Positions 1 to 12,700 of a stretch of DNA of 64,000 nt are shown piece by piece. The stretch is from Cyanoderma ruficeps (taxonomy: Eukaryota > Chordata > Aves > Passeriformes > Timaliidae). Positions within the stretch are counted from its first letter, which is position 1. Each line of letters starts with the position of its first letter. The notes under the pieces were generated by a model. That model made no database searches. It was not told the DNA's origin and worked only from the letters and a program-made list of their open reading frames with translations. The translations under genes were made by a program, and so were the position numbers. The stretch spans positions 10,880,286 through 10,944,285 of the forward strand of contig VZDJ01000174.1 in assembly GCA_008694505.1 (NCBI GenBank). The letters run 5' to 3'.

Positions 1-277
1 CACAAGCCTGCCTCACTTTTATCCAGTGGGTGTTCTTTGCAATGGCTTCTAAATACCCCTTCCATTACATTAGAACTATGGGGATTTCTCTCTTTTAAGT
101 CCTTACTGCAGAACAGTTTTAAACTTTCAGTGGTACAAGGTTACTCCTGTCTTGAAGGAATTTTGGGTTCTAGAAGAAATTTTGAATCTTGCACTTCACG
201 ATGAAAGTATTGAAGGAAGTTTGCACGCTCTTCTCTAAGGCAAACCCTTTAAATGTGCTCTTTGTCTGTATTTTCAG
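1..277 (+). other. YWHAH: 3' end of the last YWHAH intron
   Basis: This is non-coding sequence ending in a pyrimidine-rich tract and an AG at 276-277, directly before the first codon of the YWHAH exon. In vertebrates YWHAH has a short first coding exon (about 29 codons) and one long second exon, so this should be the end of intron 1. The first exon and promoter lie left of the window. Nothing else is recognisable here. Confidence 0.85.
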
Positions 278-934
278 GTAACTGAGCTGAATGAGCCCCT
301 CTCAAATGAGGACAGGAACCTGCTGTCTGTAGCCTACAAGAATGTAGTCGGAGCTAGACGGTCCTCCTGGCGCGTCATCAGCAGCATAGAGCAGAAGACT
401 ATGGCAGATGGGAATGAGAAGAAGCTGGAGAAGGTTAAAGCCTATAGGGAGAAGATAGAAAAGGAGCTCGAGACAGTCTGCAATGATGTTTTGGCTCTCC
501 TAGATAAATACTTGATCAAGAACTGCAATGACTTCCAGTATGAGAGCAAGGTCTTTTACCTGAAAATGAAGGGGGATTACTACCGCTATCTGGCAGAAGT
601 TGCTGCTGGAGAGAAGAAGAACAGTGTGGTGGAAGCCTCAGAAGCTGCCTATAAAGAGGCTTTTGAAATCAGCAAAGAGCACATGCAGCCCACTCACCCC
701 ATTAGGCTTGGGCTGGCACTCAATTTCTCAGTGTTCTACTATGAAATCCAGAATGCCCCAGAGCAGGCCTGCCTTTTAGCCAAACAAGCCTTTGATGATG
801 CCATAGCAGAGCTGGACACACTAAATGAGGATTCCTACAAGGACTCCACTCTCATCATGCAGTTACTTCGAGATAACCTCACTCTGTGGACGAGTGATCA
901 GCAGGATGAAGAAGCAGGAGAGGGCAATAATTAA
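278..934 (+). CDS. YWHAH: 14-3-3 protein eta, last coding exon (partial gene)
   Basis: This exon codes for 218 residues of a 14-3-3 protein, from [14 protein letters not shown] to DEEAGEGNN and a TAA stop at 932-934. 14-3-3 proteins are cytosolic dimeric adaptors that bind phosphoserine/phosphothreonine motifs in partner proteins. The 14-3-3 family signatures [10 protein letters not shown] near the exon start and [18 protein letters not shown] near the end are both present. So are the basic-pocket Lys of [10 protein letters not shown], its Arg, and the Arg-Tyr pair in [10 protein letters not shown]. Isoform-specific features ([29 protein letters not shown], the DEEAGEG tail) match eta rather than zeta, beta or theta. 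Compared with human eta as I recall it, there are only a few substitutions and one extra Asn at the C-terminus. The frame opens directly at the acceptor, in phase 0. The first ~29 codons (N-terminal dimerisation helix) are off the left edge. Confidence 0.97.
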   Translation, partial: VTELNEPLSNEDRNLLSVAYKNVVGARRSSWRVISSIEQKTMADGNEKKLEKVKAYREKIEKELETVCNDVLALLDKYLIKNCNDFQYESKVFYLKMKGDYYRYLAEVAAGEKKNSVVEASEAAYKEAFEISKEHMQPTHPIRLGLALNFSVFYYEIQNAPEQACLLAKQAFDDAIAELDTLNEDSYKDSTLIMQLLRDNLTLWTSDQQDEEAGEGNN

Positions 935-1695
935 TGAGCTTTCCTCTGATCCCTCTTTCATCCACTTGTCCAGCCCCATCATCACCAATATTTCCTTGCC
1001 ACAGTCACACTAAATATCTAGTGCTAAGCATATCTGTATTGTACAGCTGTTCAGATCTGCTGTCCACTTTATCGAGAAGCAGTTTCAGATGAGTCTTCAT
1101 GGGCATTGATGGATTGATTGGTTTATTGGCCCTATTTATCCTAGTTGCACTTGAGCAGTGCAGAAGGAGGCATTTTTAGTTTGCCTGTTGATTGGAAAAT
1201 ATGGCAAAGAATAATGGAAAGTGGTTGAGGATGACTAGATTCCAGTTAAATTTTTTCCGTTTGAAATGAGCTGACAGTTCTGTTAAGCAGTACATTTTGT
1301 GCATGCAAAGTAAATTAGCCACCCCAAATTTTTTTCAGTCAATGAAAACAGTTAAGCTGATGTGAAATGACAACTCTGTTCATCAGTTTACAATAAACTG
1401 TTTGAAATGTGAGGTTTCAGTAGAAATTTGGTTTTTTTGCCTCTAACTTATGTGCACAGTTTCTTTAAATGCAGTGCATCTACCTAAGAGTTTTGATACT
1501 TGTAACCTTTTGCAGTTGTTTTGAAGAATCATGAATTTATTTTTTGTAAACTCTTTGGCTGTTTAGTTGTCTGTGTATTCTGACAACTCTATGTCAATAT
1601 TTGCCCATGTTAAGATGGATGACTGGGAAGCCAGACTTCTAAATTAAATGTTTTGGAATTAAGTGAATAAAATAAAATGCTGCTTCAGGGATGTT
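935..1695 (+). other. YWHAH: YWHAH 3' untranslated region
   Basis: This stretch follows the YWHAH stop codon and runs to just past a pair of overlapping polyadenylation signals. It is AT-rich with T-runs and has no convincing ORF. An earlier AATAAA at 1392-1397 could give a shorter transcript. The exact cleavage site is inferred. Confidence 0.7.
1666..1676 (+). promoter_or_regulatory. YWHAH: YWHAH polyadenylation signal (overlapping AATAAA pair)
   Basis: Two canonical AATAAA hexamers overlap here (1666-1671 and 1671-1676), about 730 bases after the stop codon. A T/G-rich stretch downstream (around 1707-1725) could be the downstream element. Cleavage is expected near 1690. Confidence 0.65.
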
Positions 1696-2085
1696 ATCTC
1701 TACATGAGCTGTCCTGTCTTTTGTTCGGAGAGGAGGTAGAGTTATTTGACACATCACTGATGGGTTAGCACATATTTAATCAAAAGTTTAATGAGAAGTT
1801 GACGCGTGCTAAACAACACAAAAACACAACATAGAGTGCTGAAAGAAGAAAAACCCAAACCCACAAACCGCAAAAGCACCTGCAGTGGGGGTCACCTGTG
1901 TTAAAGTGGAGCTTCCCAAGGTGGTTTATTTAGTTTGCTCAGTACAGCAGTTGCTGAACAGTTGCAAAGCACATAACTCACCATATCAATGCAGAGACTC
2001 GTGTTTGCTTCTGTCCACTGTAACTTCTCAGCTCTTTCTCTGAAGTGCTGGTCACCAAATCAGCTTTACATGTGAATATCCTAGT

Positions 2086-2115
2086 AGCTATTTCATATTT
2101 AGCTATTTCATATTT
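2086..2115. repeat. Perfect 15-bp tandem duplication
   Basis: The word AGCTATTTCATATTT occurs at 2086-2100 and again immediately at 2101-2115. It looks like a simple local duplication of no known function. Confidence 0.9.
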
Positions 2116-5100
2116 ACCTGCTTCAGACAGAAGCAATACTTGTTGCTAAAGACTGCCTTTCTCTATTTAGCTCACTTAAAAGTCTAGTCCACAAAGTTAA
2201 CACTGTTTTTGTTTTCTCCCAACAGTTAGTGCACGTTTATTGGTGCTGTACACAGTTCTGTCATGGTATGTCCCAGAAGCAGGAAAAGTTAGCTGTGTCC
2301 AGACTTCCAGTGGCACCTGAGCTAGCTCAAAGGTCATGTAAGTTCTCATTTATCAGAAGTGATAGTCTTTAATTCTAGAAATAATTATTACTGGTCAGAA
2401 CTACCCACAACAACTGCTCATACTTTTTTAAAAGCAGTGCACTGATTGTTTTAAAAGTGTCTCAAATTCTAGAATTTTTGATGGTAGATTTGTGTGCATT
2501 TATGTATTCTATCATCTTAGAGATAATTCTAGCTTTATTATATCAGTAAAATTGGCAACAATTGAAAGAGTAATGCGACATCTGAAAAAGGTGAAAATGC
2601 AGCTACACACCTTCCTTCTGCCCCTGCGGAACCAAGGTAAAACATGGCCATAAGATTGTCTTTTTGTATTGAAACACTCTGGATGGTTAACAATAATATT
2701 AGCAGTTGGTAGGTTTATTTCCCTGTTGATAGAAGCACCTGTCTTTTTGTTGCCTTTTTTATTTGTCTTAAATCCGAAGCCAAGGGGTCTTTTCTCATTT
2801 TCCTCACTGTCTTGTGCAGACCCTTTCTCACAAAACCACGAGCATCATGTAGTTTGCAAGTGAGGAGCAGGTCTGGCATTCCAGGACTGGCTGATGGCTG
2901 TTGTCCTGGGATCCAAACTGGAGACCAAAGTGACTCTGCTGTGTAGCAGTGAATTAGATTTCCAGTAGGAAAGCAGCTACTTCTCCCCTGTTTTCCAGCT
3001 GTCAGTGAATGAGCCAATGACATGCAGAGCATGTTTCTGTGGTTGTGTTTTGGTAGAGGTTAGTAGAGAGTTTTCTATGGAGCAAGCAAAAAAATGCTCC
3101 GGTGCAATCCATATTCTTGTTTCCACTTCAGCAGCTTTTTCATTTCCTGGGCCCTGGGATTGCTAAATGCTTTTTTGTAATCCTTACTGTGATCTGGAGG
3201 AAACCAAAGCTGACAAATAGCATATGCTTATTCTAATATTTTTCAGTAGACCATAAGATTCAGGAATTTTGGAACTGGTATTTGTCATGGGTGACTCTCA
3301 AGTCATGTTTTCTGCCTATCACTCTCTAAAATAAATAAAATCCTAGGCTATTCCCAATTTATTGTTTGAAAACACCAGATATCTTCACCGAAGGTGCTTA
3401 GTTGAAGTTCACAACATTTTTTGAAGCAGGAGTAATTCCAATGGAAAGACTCAAAACTGAGTGACTTTCCCCCCTGCCCCCAGGGGTGCTTCTTTTATGT
3501 GTCCTTGAAGGCATAAAAGCTTCTTTGCTGCTCTTGATGTGGTGAGGGTTTTATTAGGGTCCATCTGAGCATTACCCTTGCCCAGAACCACACTTTTATT
3601 GTCTTTCACTGGCAATCTTTGTTGAGAGGTTCAGTCACTCTGAGGGTGTTGATATAAGTTAACAAGGCCTGTGCAAATCCTTGAATTGTTAGCAGCCTGA
3701 CAGCTGCTACCAGTAAAAGAACATTTTCTGTGATGTTAAAGGAATTTGAAAGCTGTGGTGTAGTCAGCCCTTAAATGAATTGTGTGTTCTTTATAGGGAC
3801 ACAGATAGTTTCAGTCTCTGTCCTAATCTGCTCAGATATGTTCAAGTTTCATAGGAATGGTTGTGTTCATCTCTCAGAGTAGAAGCACAGCCACACCCCA
3901 CTGAACCCACTGGAACAAACTGTGCCAGTGCTATGGGACACTAACCTATGCCCTGAGAGGCTGTTCTTGAACATGAGCAGTAGCACTGGGAGTGTGAAGG
4001 TTCTAGGGAAGCAGAAACATCAAGAGGAGTGCTGAGACTGGATGTCCATGGATAACACATATCCAGAACCACAGTTCCTCTGGTAAGTAACCATTCACTC
4101 TGTTACTACTTGGGTCTCACTAGGGGTTTGAAAATAGATTTTCCACATTGCCTTTCCCTTGCCTGTAACTTCAGGCTGTGGTTTTCCATCCTGAATACTC
4201 ACCCCTGTGATCTCCATCTGGAATTTGGATGGACTGACTCCCAGAGCCCAATCTGTTTCCAGAGAAGCATGAGGGTATTCCCTAACCTACTGTCAGGGCC
4301 TTTTCCAGCACCTGCAATAGCTGCTTTATAATCTAGAAAAAATCATGTGAGTACACCTCAGGTTGAGGAAAATGAAGAACCTGGCTGTATTTTAAGTTGT
4401 GTAAGAGAATGACTTCATGACAATGGAGGTTAGAAGGGTGAAAACTGGTGTCGTTATAATTATAAAACATTTTCTGACAGCTTGGGACCAACTGGAGATC
4501 TTTCAATAAACCATTTTGAGTTTAAGGGCAGAGAGAAAACGGGAAAAATATTCCAGTTCTTTGGATCCTTGATTTTTTAAAATTCTATCCACACTACATA
4601 TTTGAATTAATTTGACATAATTGATGAGGAAAAATTGGCTAAAACACTTCAACAACATGAGAAACCTATTTAGATAGATCTTAAGTTCATTGAAGCAGCC
4701 CCTTGAAATCAATGGCAGATTTTGAAGACTGTGAAGTTGATTATACACATAATTGACAGAGGATGTTTAGAGCTTGTTCTGAACAAGCCTACAGTACTTG
4801 AAGTTCCATGGATGCAGATGGTCTAGTGTCTGAGCCTTAATGATTTTTGAGATAAATGAAGATGTTTTCTGAACACTGAGGTCAGGCCAGGTAAATTTTT
4901 AATTGGCATTAGAAATTGAGCCATCTGTTAGAAATAACAGTGTTTATTATGACTTTCCTATATGCCAATTGTGATCTAGTATTGAATAACTATAAATGCA
5001 GTAATACACTTCATATATATATATATGCACACACACTCTTCAACTATGCACATTTCTTTATTCTGAATCTTCAGTGTTACTTGTTATATATTTTAGTCTA

Positions 5101-6515
5101 AATGATTTTAACAAATCATTATGAACCAGCTTGGCCTATCCCAATTCAAACATCATAGCCAGATGAATTATTTTAATTCAATTGGGTTTTTGTAAACCCC
5201 AAAGTGCACCAAGGCAAAGCACTGTGAGTACTTCAGCAGTGAATATATATATTTTTATGGAGGTAATCATTAAGAAATCGTTTATGTACAGTAGTGTACT
5301 TAAATTAGTATGAGCTATTTTCACATAATTCAATAACGTGATCGATTCCACTTTAGGATGCAATCTAATAGTAGTTGAACTCTTCAATCTCTGAAGTTAA
5401 GTGGTTTAACAACATGTCTAAGAGAAGAAACAGATCAAAGTACACTGTCCATAGTTTTGCCAGTTATAACTATTAAATATAATAATTCTTTATAAATTAT
5501 AATAAACATATATATTATTAGAAAAATAAGCCAATTATATTAGCAGTAATTGTATATAAAGTTGGTGGCATTTAGAGAGCTGCATCCTTGTTTGAACACC
5601 TGAGGAGTGTCCTTTATTCAGGGATTTCTCCAGCAGAGGCTACTGAAAGAGCAGGGATGGCAGAAAGGTGTTGATTCCTTTCCCAAGCACACAAGGCACA
5701 CAGTGGAAGGGAGCAGGAGTTTTAGGGGGTGGCAGGAGCAGCATTTTCCTGACAGCCTTTGTGACCCTTGCTGTGCCCTCACAGCACCAGAGAAGAGCTG
5801 AGTCTTGCAGAGGGCAGAGAAGTGGATGGATGACACTGACTAACTGGTTTCCTTGCTGAGTAAAATGGATTGTGTTTTCTCTCTCTGCAAAGAGAAACTT
5901 GTGCTTGTTCATGTTTTCTTTGTTTTGACTCAGAGAAAAGCCACATCCTGGGTGGGCATTTGTTTTTGAAGTCCAGCCCAGTTACTCCAGTGACAGCTGC
6001 CCGGGGTGTGGGGCCTTAGGGCAGCACGCAGAGGGATGCAAGGTGTGGGCACCATCTGTAGTGGCTCCCTGTCCCCAAGGCAGCCAGAGCAGCCTGGAGC
6101 AGTCACTCTGTCCCTGTCACTGCATCCCACATCCCCAGCAGGGAGCAGGAGGCTGGGCCTGCCTGTGGCAGGGAATGGCCTGCCTCTCTCCTGGTGCCCG
6201 AGGGGTGAGTGGGGTTCCACTCAGGAACATCTCTGTTCTCTTGTGCCACCTCAAGCTTTTTAAATATTGCTATTTGCCTCTTCTGAAACAAATCCTATTC
6301 ATCCTCTCTGGGCTGTAAGCTGCTATGGAAGGATGGGGAAGTTCAGATTTTCCTGGCATTGGTATCATCAGAGCCCAACTTTGCTCAGACATGAACAGGC
6401 TTTGGTACCACTGCTGAGTCATTCTCTGGGTTTCCACAGCTGACACTTCCTCACTTTGAGGTTGGCCATGAGCCTGGATTACAGAGGGCAGAATTAACTT
6501 ATTTTTAGATTAGTG

Positions 6516-6537
6516 AAGCTCAGCTTTAGCTGAGCTT
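6516..6537. repeat. Perfect inverted repeat, 10-bp arms and 2-nt spacer
   Basis: AAGCTCAGCT at 6516-6525 is followed by TT and then its exact reverse complement AGCTGAGCTT at 6528-6537. It is intergenic and not beside any called gene. It could be a dimeric factor site, a cruciform or chance. Confidence 0.85.
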
Positions 6538-9500
6538 ATTAGCTCAATGTTAGTTGTGTTCAAAACAATTGCTTTAAATTTTTACTAAACACATTATGTG
6601 TGTATGCATGTTGATAATTCTGCCATAAAGATTATGCAGAATCCTTGGATTAGGAGCTGATTAAGAAGCACTAAAGTGCCAAATCTCTGGGTAAGGTATA
6701 ATGAATTATTCATGCTGTTATCCTAGTGCAATCACAATAATGTCTTGGTGCTAATTAGCAGGTGGATGGGCTGACACAAAGTCAGGAATGCCTAGGAGAT
6801 ATTTTATTCCACCTATATTCTGATTCCTCATGATGAATATATTTTCTGACCTATAATTTATTTCTTACTCAGTGGAAGCCACTCTTATTTTTCTCTCTGT
6901 TATTTCCGCTTTTGTTTTTTGAAATCAAATACTGTTTTAGGGCTACCTAGCCTGGGAGCTGAAGCTTTTAACAGCTTCTGGGACAGCTGCTGCAAAGTTT
7001 TACTATTATTCCTCACTATAATACTTTGTCCATCTTGGTGAACTGCCTGTTACCATTGCTTCTATTATGTTTGATCTTTGTTGTCTTGTATCAATCAGAG
7101 CAGAATTTGTCTTATTTTTAATTAACCCAGAACTTTTATGGGCACTTGTAAAGCATGGTACTTACTGTAGGACTGAATTAGATATTTGTGCATATTAATC
7201 TTTATTACTCAAGGCAACACAGTTTATAATAGATTTTTTTTGCTTGGCCATTAGTCATTACTCTATGTTTTCCCCTTTCTCCCTTTTAAGTAAATTCTCA
7301 GCATTTTGTTTTATTTAATGTTGGCATATATCATTGTTCATCAAGGGGATTTATCAGAAGTCAAACAAAAGGATGCTATCTTGTGTTTTGCCACAGTTTC
7401 TTAAAATTTCCTAGTTTTTGAAAAAGACTGCAGCCTGAAGCATAGCTTAATGCAGATATTTCAGTCTCACAGCTCAGCCTGAAAAAAACCCAACCCACAA
7501 CCCAAACAGTCCTCACCACCTATTTCCCACTTGTTTTCTTCTCTAGCAGTTATTTTCCTTCATTTTGAGCTGACCCTGCTGAGCTTTCCTTCCACACCCC
7601 TGCAGAAATAATTCTGGTAACTTCAGGAAGATGTAACTGGTTTGTGAGACCTGTTGGTTGTACAGGAATGCCCAGCTTAGCCTGACTTTTGTGTGAGATG
7701 TGCAGCTGGCTGCTCCATGAATATCTTTTGATTTAGGGAGGAAGTGTATGAAGACAGAAGAATAACTTGGGGGAAACGCTGCTGGCCCTCTTTGTGTCTG
7801 TCTCTGGTGTTTGTGTTTCTGCTCATCAACAGCGTGAGATATTTATTCTCCCTTTCCTCTCCTCCTCCTCCCCTTTTCCTGTTTCTCTCCCTCGGCCACC
7901 ACATCCTTCCTAGTGCTGCTTATCTCTGAAAATTTTCCTTCCCTCTCTCAGTTCTCACTCTGCTGTGTGTGATTAAGCACCTGGAACATTTCCAACCTGA
8001 TGACTGCAGGGTTTTGCAATGAAACCCCTTGGAGATTTACTGAGTGGGCTGCTCTGAAGGAGTTGGACTTTATGAGCCCTAATGCCTGCCTTTGTAGAGA
8101 TTAGGATAGTGCTTGGCATATTAAATGCATTGTTGCTGTCTGAGTAACAGCAACAATCTGCATGAGGTCTTGAGGTACAAAAATGTTTCCTTGTGACAAA
8201 CTGTACCAAGTCCTTCCTATAGGAATGTGCTCTTTTCCTTTGTGCTGAACTGTACAGACAGCTGGGCTGGTGGGCACTGCTGCCAGGGGCTCGTGGGAGT
8301 CTGTGGGTTAGTCTGGGACAAAGAGCTCATCTGCAGCCATGCTCAAATTAGGTTTCTAAGCTTCGCTTCATTATTTGAAGTTTGGGTTTGAATAGACCAG
8401 CTGGGGTTCATCTTTACTTCAACTGTAAGAAACAAGTCACTTTTAGTAGAAGATGTCACAGCTGCAACCCTGCATTGCTGAGCTGCAACGTTACAGTCAC
8501 AATCCCTACATCTGACTCCACATTAACTCCATCTGAAAAGAGTGGTGGAGGGCAATTACTGTGCTGAATAAACTATACTGAGGTTTTGCTTTGGAGAGAC
8601 CATGTGAGGATGCCTTTGCTGGATGCTGAATAGAAAAACACTGTGTGATAGACCTGAAAGCTTCCTCAGGAACATTGCCCTAAGCTTTTAGCCTGCGGGC
8701 TGTCCTCAGAAGGCAGAGCTTTTTGTTACTTTATCTTGCACTCAAGGCTGTGTACACGGATAAAACACTGTGTATCAATAATGCTGGCCTTTTATTGCCA
8801 AGAAGCTTTTTCCCAGGGGTTTTATAGCCGTTTAACATAAAGCTGGCAGTAACACTGTCTGCTGGCTGGGACTGGCCAGAACTAAAACAGGATTGAATGC
8901 AGAAAGGGTATTTGTACTCAGTAAATTCAAATATTCTGGCAGTATGACAGAATTGGAAGGAGATCTAGACAATTAAAAAGAAGGGATACTCTTCCATCTT
9001 GGTGAGGATCTGAAGGAGCTTTCAGTAAAAGGAAAACACATTTTCATATGTCAGCTGGCCAGGTTCTTATTATGGTGGCTTCAAGTACAAAGAACAGAAG
9101 GAAGAGGGCAAAGCAATCTTGTCCTCAAGCCCTGTACAGGTATGGCAGCAACACCTGGTTATTGGCATTGCTGTGACAGAGCCCTGGGTAATCAGACAGA
9201 GAATGGAAATATATTAGAAAATGTTCCTATATATTCTGTGTAGTGTGATTTCCCTCAGTGTCTCTCTGGAGATTTCTGACAGTTTCTTCTGGATTGTCAG
9301 AAGTGCCTCCAGTGAATCAGTGTTTGAACCATGCCTAAACTTCCTGTGGCCATGCATGCTTTGCTTCAGAACCTCTGGCCTAAATAACATATTAGAGATA
9401 ATAGAATTAAGATTTTTAAAAAAGAAATCGTAGTTTAAATTACTTAAAATTTGTCTTCTGTCTGTCCTTCAATCTGTCCATCCATTCTTTTTCATTGCAC

Positions 9501-9625
9501 CTATCCTTGTTACAAAGTTCATATTTTTTACCTCAATTATCTTTATCCTGCTCTTCCCTGAGCCCTCTTTTGTCCTTTCTGACCTATCTTCCCACTTAAA
9601 ATACTTTCTTCCTGGCCTCATGGAG

Positions 9626-9722
9626 CATTGCCATGGTGACCACATGACATCATTGCACTGGGAGCGGTTGCCTAGGAAACCATATGATGTCATTGCACTG
9701 GAGGCAGTTGCCATGGTTACTG
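9626..9722. repeat. Tandem array of X-box (RFX-like) and CRE-like motifs, ~40-bp period
   Basis: There are three copies of an imperfect palindrome. Each follows the RFX X-box layout of two half sites with a 2-bp spacer: TTGCCATGGTGAC (9627-9639), GTTGCCTAGGAAAC (9667-9680) and GTTGCCATGGTTAC (9707-9720). Between them are two CRE-like octamers, TGACATCA (9645-9652) and TGATGTCA (9685-9692), each one mismatch from TGACGTCA and each followed by TTGCACTGG. The period is 40-41 bp. An X-box followed by a CRE is the layout of MHC class II X1-X2 elements and of some ciliary gene promoters. Function here is inferred. The array could also be the internal repeat of an undescribed mobile element or LTR. 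Confidence 0.6.
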
Positions 9723-12700
9723 AGTTGGCTGAGGTAACTGGGAAAAAGGGTTTGTCATCTGACAGGTGCCAGGAAATGTTCCCATAAACTGCAATAAAGA
9801 AGAGACTTTTATTTATATTTTTCTGTTCCAGGGAGGGCTGCCTGTGACTCAAAGACCCCGTTGCTTTATGTCCCGTAACGTTCTCTGCCTGGGCTCTGTC
9901 CCTTGGTCTCTGGGATCTTGCCCACCTGTTTCTACTGTTGAATGTTACTGTGAACATCAAACCACAATAAAATGGAGAAAAGCTGTGATGCCCTGTGGTT
10001 CTGCATAAGATGGGATAGCAGTTTCTATTGCTCTTTGATTTTTCCTCTTTGGTTCCCTTGGTTTCTGAGATAAATAGCCCAGCCCAGTATTTATCCCAGC
10101 AGACATCAGAGGTGCAGTAACAGTAAATGTCACACCAGGCTCTGTGTGTGCTGTAATTTGTTTTCCACTTCTTTCCTACCTTTCCCAATTTCTGTTTCAT
10201 CACTGCTGACACACACCTGTATTATTTAAATAATTCCAGCAGTTCCCAGAAACGTTCTATGTGAGTGGTGAAACAGAGGTTAAATAAAAAGTAGGAGGCA
10301 GCTATTAGAGATGAGAAAGGTACTCAAGAACACGTTTAGTGAGTGTGTGATTCATGTGGGGATGTAAACAGAGGTTAGCACTGTTTGTGATGTGCAGATC
10401 TGTAGCTCTGGTAGCATTTGTGTATGTACATAAACATACATGCAATTGCTCTATGGATAAATAAATAACTTTTTCCAGGCTTTCTGCAATTTGAGTGAAT
10501 GACATGTCTAGGGCATATTAGTCAAGTCATGCATGTGTAAGTGTGACTGCCTCCTCCACATCTCAAATAAAGTCTCTGCTCTCAGTACCCCTGCAGATGC
10601 TCTGCAGTTCACTAGAAACCAGTTCCAAACTTCCCAGTGAAGTTCATGGAATGAGCCATTCTTTGGCCCCAGTGTGTGCAGCCATCTTCAGGCTGAAAAC
10701 CCAAATCCTTACAATCACTGTGCAGCTGCAATCAGGAATGCAGTCGAAGAAGCTGTGGAGAGTGTTGATGTCAGGCCAGGTAACTGAGGAGTTTAGGGGC
10801 ACCTGAACTATTGACTGAAATCCAGGGCCCCTGAAATGTTGGGAGGAGGCTGGAATGGGGATGGCAGCTCAGCTCTGGCAGAACTAGGAGGAAAATCCAG
10901 AAGAGGGAACGTAAGAGGGAACAGAATTTCCACTTGTGTGTGGGGGGAAGCAAGGAGATAGAGGTTGGGGGCTTTGATATCTGTTTTTTTTGGATTCCCT
11001 TCCTTATGCTCTACAAGTACTGTTTGCTTGCCTGTTTATTTGTTCAGCATACTGAACAAAGCAATCTCAGTCCTTGTGCCAGTGTAACTGTAAAAGAAAG
11101 TTGTGCTTCATACCTGAAATCATTGGATGTCATTTTGATCAGATGGCAAGAAACAGAACAGCCCACAGAGGGGGAAAACAGCAGCCAGCCAGTGCTCAGG
11201 TGTTCCCAGCAATCAGGTGAGACATGAACAGTCACTTGTGCTTCAGATCTGTGTGTAAATCCTTCAATTCTAGATTGAAAACAGTGTTTAGTTAATCAAT
11301 GTGCAATGGTAGGTTTGCAAATCAGGCTGTTCTGTTCATGGTGAGGCAAGGCAATTGCATCACTGTAAAATATGTGTCAGGAATCATGGCCTTTGCTGGG
11401 CTTTAATGGACTGGAGCAGCCTTGCAGTTACTAGTCTGGGATGCTGCTGCATCTGTAATTGAAGGGATATTTTATCCTGATATTAATGGCCACTTGTGTT
11501 ACTTTTTCTGTTAACTGAGCTTCAGAATGACCCCTGAACTTGGGTTTGTTTTATTTCAACACTCTACCTGGCAATTTAAGGTTATTGTATTTAAGTACAT
11601 TTTAAACATTTATGTTTGGATGACATTTACTGGTAAAATATGAGAAAGCAAGCAAGAAACTAGACTGTGTTTGTTTAACTGTCAGGGAGGTGTGGGAAAA
11701 GGTTGGTAGAGCTTATGGGGGTTTGGTAAATTTTACCTGAAATCCACATGTTTATGATTCATATTCCAGCTTTTCCTGTCTCTGGACATTCATCAATGCC
11801 AGGTTTCTGTAGATATTTAAATAATAATTGTATGCTGTGCTATAGCAATACTGGAGATCTCAAGTGGTGCAGAATTATAGATTTATTTTCCATTAGTGTG
11901 GAGCACTTGGGGTTTGTACGTGGTGAAGTTCCGTGAGTAGCAGTGGAGATGGTTTGTGGTGCTGCAGGACAGACAGTGCTGTGAGAGCTCAGCTTTTGCT
12001 GACTAATGCTTCCATCTGCTGGAGGAGTTTGTTTGCACAGTATTCACTCTGTACTGCACTCAGGGAAATAAAATCTTGCTCATGAAACCCCCAAGGGTTT
12101 AGTGATCATTAGTTACTATAACAAAACAAGTTCCTCTGGGATTTTAAGCAGCTCACACAAATCACTTAGACGTTCTGTAACTGCATCTAAAAGATGTAAC
12201 TCTGCCTATCTGGAACCAGTACTCTTATGTTTTATCCAAAATATCAGAACTTACACAGTAGCAATATAAGTTAAAGTAGAGATTCTGCAAACATATTCTA
12301 GTGGGTGATTTTGTGACTTGTGACTCAAGCTGGTGCTTTCCCTGAAAGACTGCAGGGGCTGCAGGAGTGCCCCTTAGCACTTCATGGCCGAGCAGGTGGG
12401 GCAGACACCCATTGGGACAGGATGGATTTTAGTGCTGGGACAGAAAGTCCACTCAGAATTATTTACACTGCCGCAGTACATCAGGATCTGTGCTCCCAAA
12501 GCATATTTTTGAATTGTGGAATTAACTTGTTTTGCAAGAAACTTGAGAATTTTAAATAAAACTTGTGTCTGGAGACACTGTAGCCCAGCTACCAGAGTAC
12601 TTCCCAGCCACCTTCCTCTCCTTAATGAGTTATTTTCTCATTTTTTCCCTGCAAATCCAATGGTTTACTGAAAGAACAGCATGAGATGGTTACTCTTTCT

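Larger units (their letters stand above)
1696..9620. other. Intergenic sequence with no recognisable gene
   Basis: Open frames here are short (under about 100 codons) and none resembles a known protein, so I call no gene. Small structures include a perfect 15-bp tandem duplication at 2086-2115 (AGCTATTTCATATTT twice), a (TA)n/(CA)n dinucleotide run near 5014-5037, an AT-rich block at about 5460-5540, a GC-richer block at about 5990-6230, and a 10-bp inverted repeat at 6516-6537. The AT-rich stretch at about 6480-6800 contains several TAAT-type words and could be a conserved non-coding element, but only a cross-species alignment could show that. Confidence 0.6.

Noticed and set aside
7677..7929. 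Overlapping plus- and minus-strand frames near 7.7-7.9 kb with low-complexity Ser/Pro/Phe or Arg/Glu content
   Set aside because: They mirror a CT-rich low-complexity tract around 7845-7895; no coding evidence.
9469..10212. 247-codon minus-strand open frame, the longest in the intergenic region
   Set aside because: It resembles no protein family I know, crosses the X-box-like tandem array (so part of its length is repeat-derived), and shows no splice or promoter context. Most likely chance. A protein search or RNA-seq coverage could overturn this.
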